DNA from: JAEUQQ01 sp963697285
Lineage (GTDB): Bacteria > Acidobacteriota > Vicinamibacteria > Vicinamibacterales > JAFNAJ01
Direction of reading: 5' to 3'
Assembly: GCA_963697285.1 (NCBI GenBank)
Contig: CAVONI010000008.1
Location: 1-64,000, forward strand
DNA: 64,000 bases
Part shown: one piece after another, positions 18,431 through 27,512 of the stretch
Position numbering within the stretch: position 1 is the first letter of the stretch
Layout: each line of letters begins with the position of its first letter
Made by a program: the position numbers and the translations under genes
The notes under the pieces: model-generated
What the model was told of the DNA's origin: nothing
The model's input: the letters and a program-made list of their open reading frames with translations, nothing else
Databases searched by the model: none

Positions 18431-19126
18431 GTGGCTGCCCTCCTGCTGAGCGGCGGCGCACTTGCCGCTTCCAGCACGCTCGCGCTGGCCATGGTCGTCG
18501 CCCCGCCCATCTACCCTTACGAACTGGCCTATCGCGAGGCCACGATCATCGTTCACGGCCGCATCGTGTCGTATGACGCCACCCGGGGCGCGACGCTGCG
18601 GGTGCAGGAGGTCGTGCGCGGCGACGCGCGCGCGGGCACGCAGTACCTGCTGGGCGGGTCGGCGGGCTACGCGTTCCTGGCGACGCAGGCCGGCGACGTG
18701 ACGGCGTTGATCAGGAGCCGCGACGGCGCCACCCTGCAACTCTGGCAGGGGCCGACCAGCGGCGGGCTCATCTGGTCTGAGCCGGGGTTGCTGCCTCGCA
18801 TCGCACGTGCACACGCCGACCCACGGGCCGCGCTGCGTTCGAGCGACCCGCGCGAGCGGCTCGCTGGGGCCTACTACCGGGCCACACGCAGCGTCGCTTC
18901 CGGATCAGGCACGCCCCCGGCCGCCGAGGTCGACGCGATCGTCGACAGCGTGGCCTGGGGAATGAGCCATGGCTCGCCAAGCACGCATCAGGCGGCCGTC
19001 GACACCCTCACCGCGCTCGGCTACACGCTCGAGGCGATCGGCATCGCCTATCACCCGGGGTTCAAGGCCGAGATCAAGGAACAGGCGTCGGCGCAGTTGC
19101 GCGCGTGGTGGGCCCGGCGGCGCTGA
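18431..19126 (+). CDS. Hypothetical exported protein
   Basis: About 231 aa if it starts at the GTG at 18431. The N-terminus AALLLSGGALAASSTLALA looks like a signal peptide. An earlier GTG at 18404 lies inside the terminator loop and is unlikely; an ATG at 18491 is a shorter option. The next segment (YREATIIVHGRIVSYD ... RVQEVVRGDARAGTQY) looks like a small beta-rich domain. The C-terminal part is helical and ends in RRR. I do not recognise a family. It is in line with the PEP-CTERM gene but separated from it by the terminator. Confidence 0.5.
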   Translation: MAALLLSGGALAASSTLALAMVVAPPIYPYELAYREATIIVHGRIVSYDATRGATLRVQEVVRGDARAGTQYLLGGSAGYAFLATQAGDVTALIRSRDGATLQLWQGPTSGGLIWSEPGLLPRIARAHADPRAALRSSDPRERLAGAYYRATRSVASGSGTPPAAEVDAIVDSVAWGMSHGSPSTHQAAVDTLTALGYTLEAIGIAYHPGFKAEIKEQASAQLRAWWARRR

Positions 19127-19238
19127 CGTCCCGGCGGCCCTGACGCAATCGGGCCGCGACTCGCGTAGTAGGATGCGATGGCCGCGCGCCGATTGACGGT
19201 GCGCAGTCGCCCGGGCAGGGCCGAGCGAGGATCTCCCG

Positions 19239-20239
19239 ATGGTCAGCGAGCCCGCAGACCGCCTCCGCCAGATTGCCGTCGGCTTTCAGCAGGCCAGGAT
19301 CCTCCTCGCCGCAGCCGAACTGCGGCTCTTCGATCACCTCGTGACGGGCGCGCGTGCCGCACAGGCGGCATCGGCCGTCGGGGGTGACGCGCGTGCGCTC
19401 GAGATCGTGCTCGACGCGCTGGTCGCGATGGGCGTCGTCGACAAGGAGGGGGACGTCTATCGCAACCGTCCGGACGTCGGCCCGTTGCTGGTCGACGACT
19501 CCCCGACGCACTTCGCCGCATCCCTGCGACACCAGAACCGCCTGTTCCGGCACTGGGCCTTCCTCGAAGAGCGGATGCGTGGAGAGGACGTGCCCGCCGT
19601 GGACGGCACGCCGTCCGCCGCAGACCACGAGGACTTCATCCGCGCCATGTTCGCCACGTCGCACCGGCAAGCCGCCGATGTCGTGGCGCGCATCGATTTC
19701 TCGGGCGTGCGCACGGTGGGCGATCTCGGCGGAGGGCCTGGGCACTACCTCGCCGCCATCCTGCAGCGTGCGCCGCACGTCGAGGGCTATCTCGTGGACC
19801 TGGCACCCGACGCTGACGGTCGCAGCGCGGGTGCAGGCAGAGAACCCCGACTGGTCGCGCGTGCGCTCCGTGGAGTGGAATCTCTACTGCGGACGACGCT
19901 CCGGCGTCGCTGCCACACCTCGATCTCGCGTACCTGTCGCAACTCGTCCACAGCGAGTCCGACGAGTCGAACCGCGCGTTCTTCCGGCGCCTGTTTCCCG
20001 TCATCGCGCCTGGAGGCCGGGTCGTCGTGCACGAGCAGGTCGTGGAACCCGGACGCACGGCGCCCACGTCGAGCGCGGTCTTCGCGGTCAACATGCTCGT
20101 CATGACGGCCGGCGGGCGGACCTACACAGAGGCCGAGATAGCAGGATGGGGCATGGCCGCCGGGTTCGTATTCGAAGGTGGCGAGCGCCTGTCGGAGCGT
20201 TCGTACCTGATCACGCTGCGCAAGCCCTCGTCGGCGTGA
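19239..20239 (+). CDS. SAM-dependent O-methyltransferase-like protein, frame broken twice
   Basis: About 332 aa if intact. Residues 1-100 form a dimerisation winged helix of the plant/antibiotic O-methyltransferase type (RILLAAAELRLFDHL). The SAM-binding motif is VGDLGGGPGHYLAAIL. One extra base near 19810 and another near 19893 shift the frame. Removing both gives a continuous product through NPDWSRVRSVEWNLY, LPHLDLAYLSQLVHS, FPVIAPGGRVVVHEQ and a normal C-terminus ending at 20239. The small-molecule substrate is unknown. A hairpin lies 57 bases downstream. Confidence 0.65.
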
Positions 20240-20295
20240 TGGCCCGCTGCCTGGATCCCCTGCCGGAGGAGCTGGTGAATGCCCGCACGGCGGGT

Positions 20296-20316
20296 GGATC
20301 GCTCGCGGAGCGATCC
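20296..20316 (+). terminator. Hairpin after the methyltransferase gene
   Basis: GGATCGCTC and GAGCGATCC form a perfect 9-bp stem with a GCG loop. No T tract follows. It lies just before the tRNA-Ala promoter. Confidence 0.45.
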
Positions 20317-20321
20317 GTCGC

Positions 20322-20350
20322 TTGAAAACCCCGGCTGGGCACGTTATGAT
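20322..20350 (+). promoter_or_regulatory. Strong promoter of tRNA-Ala
   Basis: TTGAAA (20322-20327), a 17-base spacer and TATGAT (20345-20350) lie 18 bases before the mature tRNA 5' end. It is one of the best consensus promoters in the window. Confidence 0.75.
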
Positions 20351-20368
20351 TTCGGGTCCTACCGGGGT

Positions 20369-20444
20369 GGGCCAGTGGCGCAGTTGGGAGCGCGCCTGAA
20401 TGGCATTCAGGAGGTCAGGGGTTCGAATCCCCTCTGGTCCACCA
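20369..20444 (+). tRNA. tRNA-Ala (anticodon GGC)
   Basis: 76 nt including an encoded CCA. The acceptor is GGGCCAG / CTGGTCC with one G-U pair. The D stem is GCGC/GCGC and the anticodon stem CCTGA/TCAGG has loop ATGGCAT, so the anticodon is GGC. The T arm is AGGGG-TTCGAAT-CCCCT. It reads GCC/GCU alanine codons, the dominant class in this GC-rich genome. Confidence 0.95.
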
Positions 20445-20591
20445 AATCTTCCTTCCCAGCTCCATATCCCGAAAAGCAACTGAACGCGTGCGCCGTTGCG
20501 GCGGTTTCGACCAGAGCGGCCTCGCCATTCAGTTCGTAGACGTGGTCGCGGTTGAGCACGTACTCGCGCTCACGCTCCGTGCCACGTCCAG

Positions 20592-23318
20592 CTATCGCGA
20601 AGTGGCGCTCGGTATGCGCCTCAGCTCGTCGAAGAAGTTGAAAACAAAGACGACGCTGTCTGGATTCGATCGGCCCGCCGTGCGCGGCGCGTGGGCGAGC
20701 GCCAGGCGCTCGCCGTCGGGGTGCAGGTCGAACATGCGGCGGCTGCCGCGGGTCTGGTACCGCCCCTCCGACCAGAGCCTGGGCGGTTCGGAGTGGAACG
20801 TATTCGCGGCCACCGTGAAGGCCGCCATCATGATGCGGCCGTTGACGCCGTAGAAGAGTTCCTGCTTGCTGCGCGACCAGGTCGGCGAGGTTCCGCCTCC
20901 AGTGGAGATGAGCCTCCTGGCGCCAGGCCCGGGAAACGGCTGCACATAGACTTCATCGCGCCCCGACTCGTTCGATGAATAGGCGATCCATCGCCCGTCT
21001 GGTGAGAACACCGCACCGCTCTCGATGGACGGGCCGTTGAGCAACGCCCTGGGCGTGCCGGCCCTCCAGCCGGAGCCGGCTGCCTCAAGCGGTAGCACCA
21101 TCACGTCCACGTTCAGGGGTCGGAACTCCTCCACGAACAGCAAGTACCTGCCGCCTGGATGCCAGGACGTCGGGTAATGGTGGTTCGTGCTGGTCGTCAG
21201 GCGCTCGACCTTGGCTGTGCCGTCGGTCCGCTGCCAGTACAGGTTCATCGTCGCGTTGTCGGCGCGGTTCGACGCGAACGCGATGCTCTCCCCATCCGGA
21301 GCCCACACTGGCTGCCGGTCCTCGGCAGGGTCGAGTGTCAGGCGTATCGACCCACCACGCGCCCACTCGAACAGCCAGATATCGGCGGAGCGGCCCTCAC
21401 TGATGTCCATGGCGAGCCGCAGGCCATCGGGCGCGAAGCGGACATTGGTCCAGCTGGCAGAGGTCGGCCGGAGCAGTGTGGTCTTTCCGTCTGGGCCCAT
21501 CCAGTGGATCGGCGTGCCGCCTCCGACCGTGGGACCAGGCAGATACACGGCCGTGCCGCTGGCCGACACCGCAAACTGCGCGCCGCCCGTAATCGAATTC
21601 GACGCCAGGCCTTCGAGGATCGGCACCGGCAACCCCGTCACCTCCTGGCGGTCGAGATCGAAGGGTACGGCGAACATCCTGCCGTCATGGATGTAGACCA
21701 GATGGCCGCTCGGCAAGTACCGCCCGTGATACCCGCCGCGCTGCACGACCTTGCGCGTGCCGCTGGGCAACTGGTGGAGGACGATGTTGGCCTCGTTGTA
21801 GGCGCTCGGGGCGCTGGCGCTCGTGTAGAGCAACGCCGTGCCGCCGGGCAGCACCTGCGGCCAGAGGTGGATGGCCTCGCCCGCGGCGAGCGTGGTGATC
21901 GCCCTGGCATCGCCACCCTCTGACGACACACGGAGCAAAGGCGTGCCCGCCAGCTGGTGCGGCGAGAACACGATGGTGTTGTCGTCGCTCCACGTGCCGC
22001 CCCGCGTGCTCGGCGCGTCTGCCAGGACGATGGCCGCACCGCCCGTGATCGCGATCTTCTTCAGCTTGCCGTCGGCGAAGAACCCGATCCACTGCCCTTC
22101 CGGGGAAAAGAACGGCGCGAGCGCGCCCTCGGTGCCAGCAAGTGGCAATGCCCGCAGCTGATCGAGCCGCCGAACGTACAGCTGCGGCCGTTCCTCGTCG
22201 GCACGCTGCGCGACGAAGGCCAGTGTCCCACCGTCTGGCGACATCGTCACGGCCCCTCCGAACTGAACGTTGAGGGGCGCCAGCGTCGCGTCAGTGCCCA
22301 GCTCGGCGCTGATGTGCAGGGGTGTTGAGGGCGACGTGCTTCCGGGCGCTGCCCATCCCCACAACGCCAGCGCCAGACCCACCGCCAGAGCGACGGTCAC
22401 GGCCCATGGCGCGACCGGTTGGCGCCACCAGGCCCGCCGATGGGCACTGACCGCGTCGACCGCTGCTGCGATGGGGGCCGTCCCAGTCAGCACGTCCAGG
22501 CCGAAGGCCAGGTCGCGCGCCGACTGGAAACGGGCTTGCGGCGCCTTCTCCAGGCAACGCGATACGATGCGCTCGAGCGCGGGCGGTACGGCTGCGGGAA
22601 ACGGCCCCGTCGGATCTTCCTTGAGGATCGCCGCCACGACCTCGGCCGCCGTGCCGCGGGCGAACGCCTGACGCCCGGTGAGCATCTCGTAGAGGACGGC
22701 TCCGCAGTTGAAGATGTCGGAGCGGGAATCGACGGGTTCGCCGCGGACCTGTTCAGGCGACATGTAGCCCACCGTGCCCACCACCATCCCCGGCGCCGTG
22801 TCGGTTCGCGAGCCGGCGCGGACGGGCTCCTCGTCGGTGCCCGTGAGCTTGGCGATGCCGAAGTCCAGGATCTTCACCCTGCCTTCGTGAGTGATGAACA
22901 GGTTGTCGGGTTTCACGTCACGGTGAACGATGGCCCTGTCGTGCGCGGCCGCGAGCCCTTCAGCCGTCTGCCGCGCGTAGTCGACGGCCCTGCGCGGCGT
23001 CAACGCGCCCGCCGAGAGCAGGCTGCGGAGCGGCGCCCCTTCCAGCAGCTCCGAGACGATGTAGGGCGTGCCGCTGTGAGTGCCCACATCGTAGACGGCC
23101 AGGATGTTCGGGTGATTGAGTTGACCTGCGGCGCGTGCTTCCTGCTCGAAGCGATGGACCCGACTGGCGTCTGTGGCGGCCGCCTCGGGGATCAGCTTGA
23201 TCGCGACTTCGCGCGCCAGCCGCGAATCACGCGCACGATAGACCACCGCCATGCCGCCGGCGCCGAGCCAGCCGAGGATCTCATACGGACCAATGAAGTC
23301 CCCGTTCGCTATCGGCAT
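20592..23318 (-). CDS. Transmembrane Ser/Thr protein kinase with WD40/TolB-like C-terminal domain
   Basis: 908 aa. The kinase domain is at about 10-275: LGAGGMAVVY, Lys41, HRDVKPDN (132-139), DFGIAK (152-157) and SPEQ at 187. A membrane helix lies at about 304-322. The remainder is a predicted propeller with repeated SPDG/APDG strands (MSPDGGTLAF, FSPEGQWIGF, FAPDGLRLAM, WAPDGESIAF, FSPDGRWIAY). Layout matches the kinase at 9189-11774, so the two are paralogues. The gene starts 5 bp after the winged-helix/FHA regulator gene, so they form one operon. The kinase probably phosphorylates a Thr read by that FHA domain, which is inference. Confidence 0.85.
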   Translation of the reverse strand: MPIANGDFIGPYEILGWLGAGGMAVVYRARDSRLAREVAIKLIPEAAATDASRVHRFEQEARAAGQLNHPNILAVYDVGTHSGTPYIVSELLEGAPLRSLLSAGALTPRRAVDYARQTAEGLAAAHDRAIVHRDVKPDNLFITHEGRVKILDFGIAKLTGTDEEPVRAGSRTDTAPGMVVGTVGYMSPEQVRGEPVDSRSDIFNCGAVLYEMLTGRQAFARGTAAEVVAAILKEDPTGPFPAAVPPALERIVSRCLEKAPQARFQSARDLAFGLDVLTGTAPIAAAVDAVSAHRRAWWRQPVAPWAVTVALAVGLALALWGWAAPGSTSPSTPLHISAELGTDATLAPLNVQFGGAVTMSPDGGTLAFVAQRADEERPQLYVRRLDQLRALPLAGTEGALAPFFSPEGQWIGFFADGKLKKIAITGGAAIVLADAPSTRGGTWSDDNTIVFSPHQLAGTPLLRVSSEGGDARAITTLAAGEAIHLWPQVLPGGTALLYTSASAPSAYNEANIVLHQLPSGTRKVVQRGGYHGRYLPSGHLVYIHDGRMFAVPFDLDRQEVTGLPVPILEGLASNSITGGAQFAVSASGTAVYLPGPTVGGGTPIHWMGPDGKTTLLRPTSASWTNVRFAPDGLRLAMDISEGRSADIWLFEWARGGSIRLTLDPAEDRQPVWAPDGESIAFASNRADNATMNLYWQRTDGTAKVERLTTSTNHHYPTSWHPGGRYLLFVEEFRPLNVDVMVLPLEAAGSGWRAGTPRALLNGPSIESGAVFSPDGRWIAYSSNESGRDEVYVQPFPGPGARRLISTGGGTSPTWSRSKQELFYGVNGRIMMAAFTVAANTFHSEPPRLWSEGRYQTRGSRRMFDLHPDGERLALAHAPRTAGRSNPDSVVFVFNFFDELRRIPSATSR

Positions 23319-23323
23319 CGGAG

Positions 23324-23998
23324 TCAGCTGGCTTGCGGTGTCGCCTCGACTGCCTGGGTGTCGGTCAAGCCGGCGGGCCCTCGCATGCGGAACGTCAGCA
23401 GCAACGATCCGATGCGGATGGCATCGCCATCAGCGAGCAGAACCGGCGCGGTGACCCGTTCGCCAGCTCGAAAGGTGCCATTCTTGCTGGCGACATCCTC
23501 CAGCACCGTTCCACTCGCAGTCACGACGAACCGCGCGTGACGGCGTGAGACCGTCGAGTGATCGAGTCTCACCTCGACGCCGGGATCGCGCCCGACGACG
23601 TGTTCCCCGACTGACATCGGAAAACGGCGCTGGCCCCATTCGATCCAGCACCCTGGCTGGTCCACAGACGCTTCCGCGAACCTGTGCTGAACCGTGGCAT
23701 CGGCGAAGAAGGCGTAGCCAAACCCATGAGCGGTGCGAATGAATCGTGGTGCTCGGGGTGGATCCCCGAGAGCCCCGCGAATCTCGCCGACGAGATTCGA
23801 CAGATTGGCCTCGGCAACGAACGTCTCGGGCCACAGTCGACCTTGCAGCACCGTCTTGGAGATCACCTTTGGACGATCAACGACGAGCGCCGACAGCAAC
23901 TCGAACGCCTTGGGCGAGAGGTGAATCTCGCGGCCTTCCTCGGTGAGCTGTCTGGTGTCGAGGTCGAGAACAAATGGGCCGAAGCGAATCCGCACCAC
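23324..23998 (-). CDS. Winged-helix DNA-binding regulator fused to an FHA domain
   Basis: 224 aa. Residues 1-100 are an OmpR/ToxR-type winged helix: FGPFVLDLDTRQL, LSPKAFELLSALV and FIRTAHGFGYAF. Residues about 125-210 are an FHA phosphothreonine-recognition domain with its signature residues in VVGRD, STVSRRHARF and DVASKNGTFRAG. There is no receiver domain, so phospho-Thr binding rather than phospho-Asp is the likely input. It is the first gene of a two-gene operon with a Ser/Thr kinase, a compact kinase-to-promoter relay. Divergent promoters probably lie in the 160 bp up to 24161. Confidence 0.85.
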   Translation of the reverse strand: MVRIRFGPFVLDLDTRQLTEEGREIHLSPKAFELLSALVVDRPKVISKTVLQGRLWPETFVAEANLSNLVGEIRGALGDPPRAPRFIRTAHGFGYAFFADATVQHRFAEASVDQPGCWIEWGQRRFPMSVGEHVVGRDPGVEVRLDHSTVSRRHARFVVTASGTVLEDVASKNGTFRAGERVTAPVLLADGDAIRIGSLLLTFRMRGPAGLTDTQAVEATPQAS

Positions 23999-24161
23999 GG
24001 CCCTCCTTGGGAAATTCCTGCGAAGTCCCTGACTGTCCCCTGAGACTTCCGTGTGGTGTGGTGCCTATCTTACTGCAGTTGGTCCGCGTCCAGTTGGTCT
24101 CGGCTGCCTTGGTGACGCCGTGCCACGTGCTCGCAACCCACGGGATTTCTGGAGGTTACTG

Positions 24162-25539
24162 ATGAGTCGCAGCTGTCGGTCAGGATTGGCAACGCTCGCG
24201 TGCGTCTGCGTCATCGGCGTCGCGGGCAGCATCGTCAGTGCGACCGCAGACGCGAGGGTGGGCGATCCCGCGCCGCAGGAGGCGACGGACAAGAACGGGA
24301 ACAAGCACGACTGCGTCCCCATACGCCTGGAAACAACGGACTACCTCCTTGACGTCTCGTCCACGCTGCCGAATCATCCGGGCTTCCCGGCGCAAATCGA
24401 GGTTCGGCGCATTCGCCCCATCTATCAGACCGGGCGTTGCCGCGGTCTGGTGCGCTCTGCGGTCCTCGTGCACGGACGCACGGTTGACGGCATCAGCGCC
24501 TTCGACGTGCCTTTCGGCGACTACAGCCTCATGACAGCGATGGCGAACAACGGCATCGATGCGTTCGCTTTCAATCAACTTGGGTTTGGCGGATCGTCAC
24601 ACTTCAGCATGGACGATCCCTGCAATGCGAGCCGATCGACGGACGCTGCGGTGAACGTCAACCCCACCAATCAGCAGAACGCTCTGCTCGTGCCCAATCC
24701 CCTCCAGGCGGAGTGTTTTCACTCTGACAACTCACACTTCACCGATCGCCAGGCGGGCATCGACCAGCTCGAAGCCGTCGTGAACCACGTGCGGAGCCTA
24801 GTCGCGTGGTGGCGACGAGGAGGGTGATGAAGACGGCACCGCCGCCGAGCGGCGCCGGGTCAGCCTGTTCTCATGGTCCCTGGGATCGACCGTGGTCGGT
24901 CCGTATCTCGCGGTGCCGGGGAATCAGGCAAACATCGCCCGCGTGGTCATGCTGGCTGGTCCGTTCGGAACCACCCCCGCGTTGACACAGTTCGAACCGC
25001 CGCCGGGAGTCGGCCGGGCGACCTGGCCACTGGGCGTCGGAAGCTTCGCAGGCGTCTCGGCTCTGGTTCAGGTGAACACCGCGTGTCCCGGACAGCGGAA
25101 TGTTGACGTCCTGCATGCGGTATGGGACTCGATGCGCAGCCGAGATCCGTACGCCGCCGGGTGGGGCAGCAATCGGGATCCGGTCACCGGCGGCCTGTCG
25201 CGTTGGCCGACGGCAGTGCGGTGGGGTTGGGGCCCGGCCGAAGCCGCCGCCATCACGGTGCCGGTTCTCGTCATCGGGGGCGCCATCGATCAGACAGTGC
25301 CGCCCTCCCATCTCGACGCGCTTTACGCAGCGCTCTCCTCGAGCCAGAAGCTGCGCGTGCGCATGGACTGTGCATCACATGCGTCACTCTGGGAGGGTTC
25401 GGCTGCTGCGTCGGGTTGGGGTGGACCGCACGCGACCATCCAGGGCGCCGTTATCGAATGGCTGAGGAATGGCACATACCAGGGCTTCTCTGTTGGGCAA
25501 TTCCGTACCCTCGCGGACGGGACGAGTGTCGTTGAATGA
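24162..25539 (+). CDS. Secreted alpha/beta hydrolase-like protein, frame broken once
   Basis: About 459 aa if intact. The ATG at 24162 has GGAGG 6 bases upstream. The N-terminus has a signal peptide (LATLACVCVIGVAGSIVSATADA). VRSAVLVHGRTVDG fits the oxyanion strand-turn of alpha/beta hydrolases. One extra base near 24805 shifts the frame and causes a stop at 24825. The next frame continues with VSLFSWSLGSTVVGPYLA, where SWSLGS is the nucleophile elbow (G/SxSxG). VLVIGGAIDQTVP gives an acid position and MDCASHASLWEG a His. The pieces belong to one gene because the catalytic set is split across them. The substrate is unknown. Confidence 0.65.
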
Positions 25540-25645
25540 GCGACCGGTCGCCCCGGTCGCCCTATCCGATCGGCTTCCACCCTGAGGGCCGACAAATGTG
25601 TGTTCTCACGGCGATCGTCATGATCAAGGACCCTGGGAGAAAGCA

Positions 25646-26143
25646 TTGAGAGATAGGACTCGATTGCCAGGTGGCATCTTCGTGCTGGCGCTCGGACTGG
25701 TTGGATGTGGCGGCCCCGGTCATTCGCCCGCGCCGTTGTCACCTTCCCCGCTGCCCCCGCAGGCGGCGCCAGCACCTGCGACCTCCGGGTTCCCCCCGGG
25801 CCAACTGACTGGCGCGAGCCTCTCAGGCGTCGTGTACGAACTGACACCAACGGGGCGGATGCCGATCGCCGGTGCCCTCGTGTACTGCGAGTTGTGCGGC
25901 CGGGAGACTCACACGTTCGCCACCGCCGACGACAATGGGTTCTACCACTTCCCGGGCGAGCTCGCGACTGGCGGCGGTGTGTGGCTGGTCCCCGGGGTTC
26001 CCACACCCATCGCGGTGGGTTCCTACAACCGGGACTTCGAAGATCCGCCGGGGCAGCCGCGTCCTGGCTGGCGTGACGTGTTGATCACGGGCGACACGCG
26101 GTTGGACATCGAGCTGGTACGACGCGCAGCAGCCACTCCCTGA
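25646..26143 (+). CDS. Lipoprotein with carboxypeptidase-regulatory-like domain
   Basis: 165 aa from the TTG at 25646, with GGGAGA 4-9 bases upstream. A lipobox (LGLVGCGG) places the acylated Cys about 20 residues in. A Pro/Ala linker follows, then one Ig-like fold: LSGVVYELTPTGRMPIAGAL, with TADDNGFYHF and LDIELVRR, typical of CarboxypepD_reg modules. It is likely an outer-membrane or periplasmic lipoprotein. The function is unknown. Starting at 25646 gives a clean lipoprotein signal. Confidence 0.6.
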   Translation: MRDRTRLPGGIFVLALGLVGCGGPGHSPAPLSPSPLPPQAAPAPATSGFPPGQLTGASLSGVVYELTPTGRMPIAGALVYCELCGRETHTFATADDNGFYHFPGELATGGGVWLVPGVPTPIAVGSYNRDFEDPPGQPRPGWRDVLITGDTRLDIELVRRAAATP

Positions 26144-26194
26144 TCAGTCGTCTATCACGGTCGCCGAGTAGCCGCGCGCGAGCGCCGCGGACGG

Positions 26195-26320
26195 TCAGAT
26201 CCTGGTAACGTTCTCAGCCGCGGGGCCCTTATTGCCCTGCACGACGTCGAACTCGACGCGGTCGCCTTCGGACAGGCTCTTGAATCCGGATCCCTGGATT
26301 GCCGAATGGTGCACGAGTTC
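26195..26320 (-). pseudogene. Remnant of a CspA-type cold-shock protein (C-terminal half)
   Basis: The minus strand reads VHHSAIQGSGFKSL, then SEGDRVEFDVVQGNKGP and AAENVTRI with a stop at 26195. This is a clear match to the second half of CspA (RNP2 VHHSAI plus the C-terminal strands). The N-terminal half with RNP1 (KGFGFI) is missing from all frames upstream; unrelated sequence begins after the codon equivalent to the F/L before VHH. The gene is truncated and has no start. Confidence 0.7.
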
Positions 26321-26455
26321 CCCTCTTCACGGCGGCACGCTTCGGCGGCGACCTTCGCTGTTCCCCGACGGTTGCGCCCGCGGCGCGTCGCGTCCACAAT
26401 GCTCGACCATGCCGGGCACGGCGAAGGTCCGGACGCTTCACGGGAGAGACGAACG

Positions 26456-27460
26456 ATGCTGGGAACCATGAACCGCACGTGGCAGATCACCCTCGCAGCA
26501 TTCGCCGTGACGGTGATGCTTGCAAGCCCGCTGGCAGCGCAAACGCGGGACTTCCCCGTCGCCGCGGCGCCGGTGCTCGGCGACGTCTACCCCGACCGCG
26601 TCACGCAGTTCCCCGACGGTGTCACCGGCTACGCCGATGTCGTCTACTCGACCGTGCAGGGCTTCCGGCCGCTCGTGGTCGATATCTACACGCCGGCGAA
26701 GCCCGCGGGACCGAAGCCGCTGGTGATCTACATCCACGGCGGCGGGTGGAACAGCGGCCACATGCGGCACGCGGGCCCGTTCTCGAACTTTCCGCAGGTG
26801 CTCGCGACGTTCGCCAGCGAGGGATTCGTGGTGGCGAGCCTCGAATACCGGCTCACCGGAGAGGCGCCGTTTCCCGCGCAGTTGCAGGACGCGCGCGCCG
26901 CGCTTCGCTTCCTCAAGGCACACGCGGCGAAGTACGGCATCGACGCCGCGCGCGTGGGCGTGTGGGGCGGATCCGCAGGTGGGCACCTCGCGGCGTTGAC
27001 CGCACTGACGTGCGGCGTCACCGACTTCGACCCGTCGCCCGCGGCGCAAGGCTCCGAGTGCGTGCAGGCGCTCGTGACCTGGTACGGCGTGTTCGACTTC
27101 GCCCCGATCCTCGCGCGCTCGGCGGGCAACGGCGCCGAGAACGCGCTGCTGCGATGCGTGCCGACCGTGTGCCCCGAGGCGGCGGTCAAGGCGGCGAGCC
27201 CGGCGAGCTACGTCGATGGCAACGACCCGCCCAGCCTGCTGATCCACGGCGAGGCCGATTCGGTCGTGCCCGTCGCCCAGTCACGCGACATGGAAGCCAG
27301 GATGAAGGCCGCGGGCGAACGGGTGGAATCGATCTACATCGCCGGTGCGAACCACAGCTGGATCTCCGCCACGCCGGCTGCCACGCGCGAGGCGACGCTG
27401 CGTGCGATCAACGCCACGTTCGACTTCTTCCACAAGACGCTCGACGTTCGGGGCAAGTAG
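26456..27460 (+). CDS. Secreted alpha/beta hydrolase (esterase/lipase, BD-FAE type)
   Basis: 334 aa from the ATG at 26456, with GGGAGA about 8 bases upstream. The signal peptide ends near ASPLAAQT. The oxyanion motif is IYIHGGGWNSG, the nucleophile elbow is WGGSAGGHLAA, the acid lies in IHGEADSVVP and the His in AGANHSW. All catalytic elements of the hormone-sensitive-lipase-like / BD-FAE carboxylesterase group are present. It probably removes acyl or feruloyl groups in the periplasm; the substrate is not determined. Confidence 0.8.
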   Translation: MLGTMNRTWQITLAAFAVTVMLASPLAAQTRDFPVAAAPVLGDVYPDRVTQFPDGVTGYADVVYSTVQGFRPLVVDIYTPAKPAGPKPLVIYIHGGGWNSGHMRHAGPFSNFPQVLATFASEGFVVASLEYRLTGEAPFPAQLQDARAALRFLKAHAAKYGIDAARVGVWGGSAGGHLAALTALTCGVTDFDPSPAAQGSECVQALVTWYGVFDFAPILARSAGNGAENALLRCVPTVCPEAAVKAASPASYVDGNDPPSLLIHGEADSVVPVAQSRDMEARMKAAGERVESIYIAGANHSWISATPAATREATLRAINATFDFFHKTLDVRGK

Positions 27461-27512
27461 GCGCGCACGAGCACCCATGGCCCGGTGAGACAATGCCGCA
27501 GGGCCGAGACAG

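Noticed and set aside
24825..24827. The TGA inside the hydrolase as a selenocysteine codon
   Set aside because: Reading through TGA in the same frame gives no hydrolase sequence; the conserved sequence resumes in the next frame, so it is a frame break.
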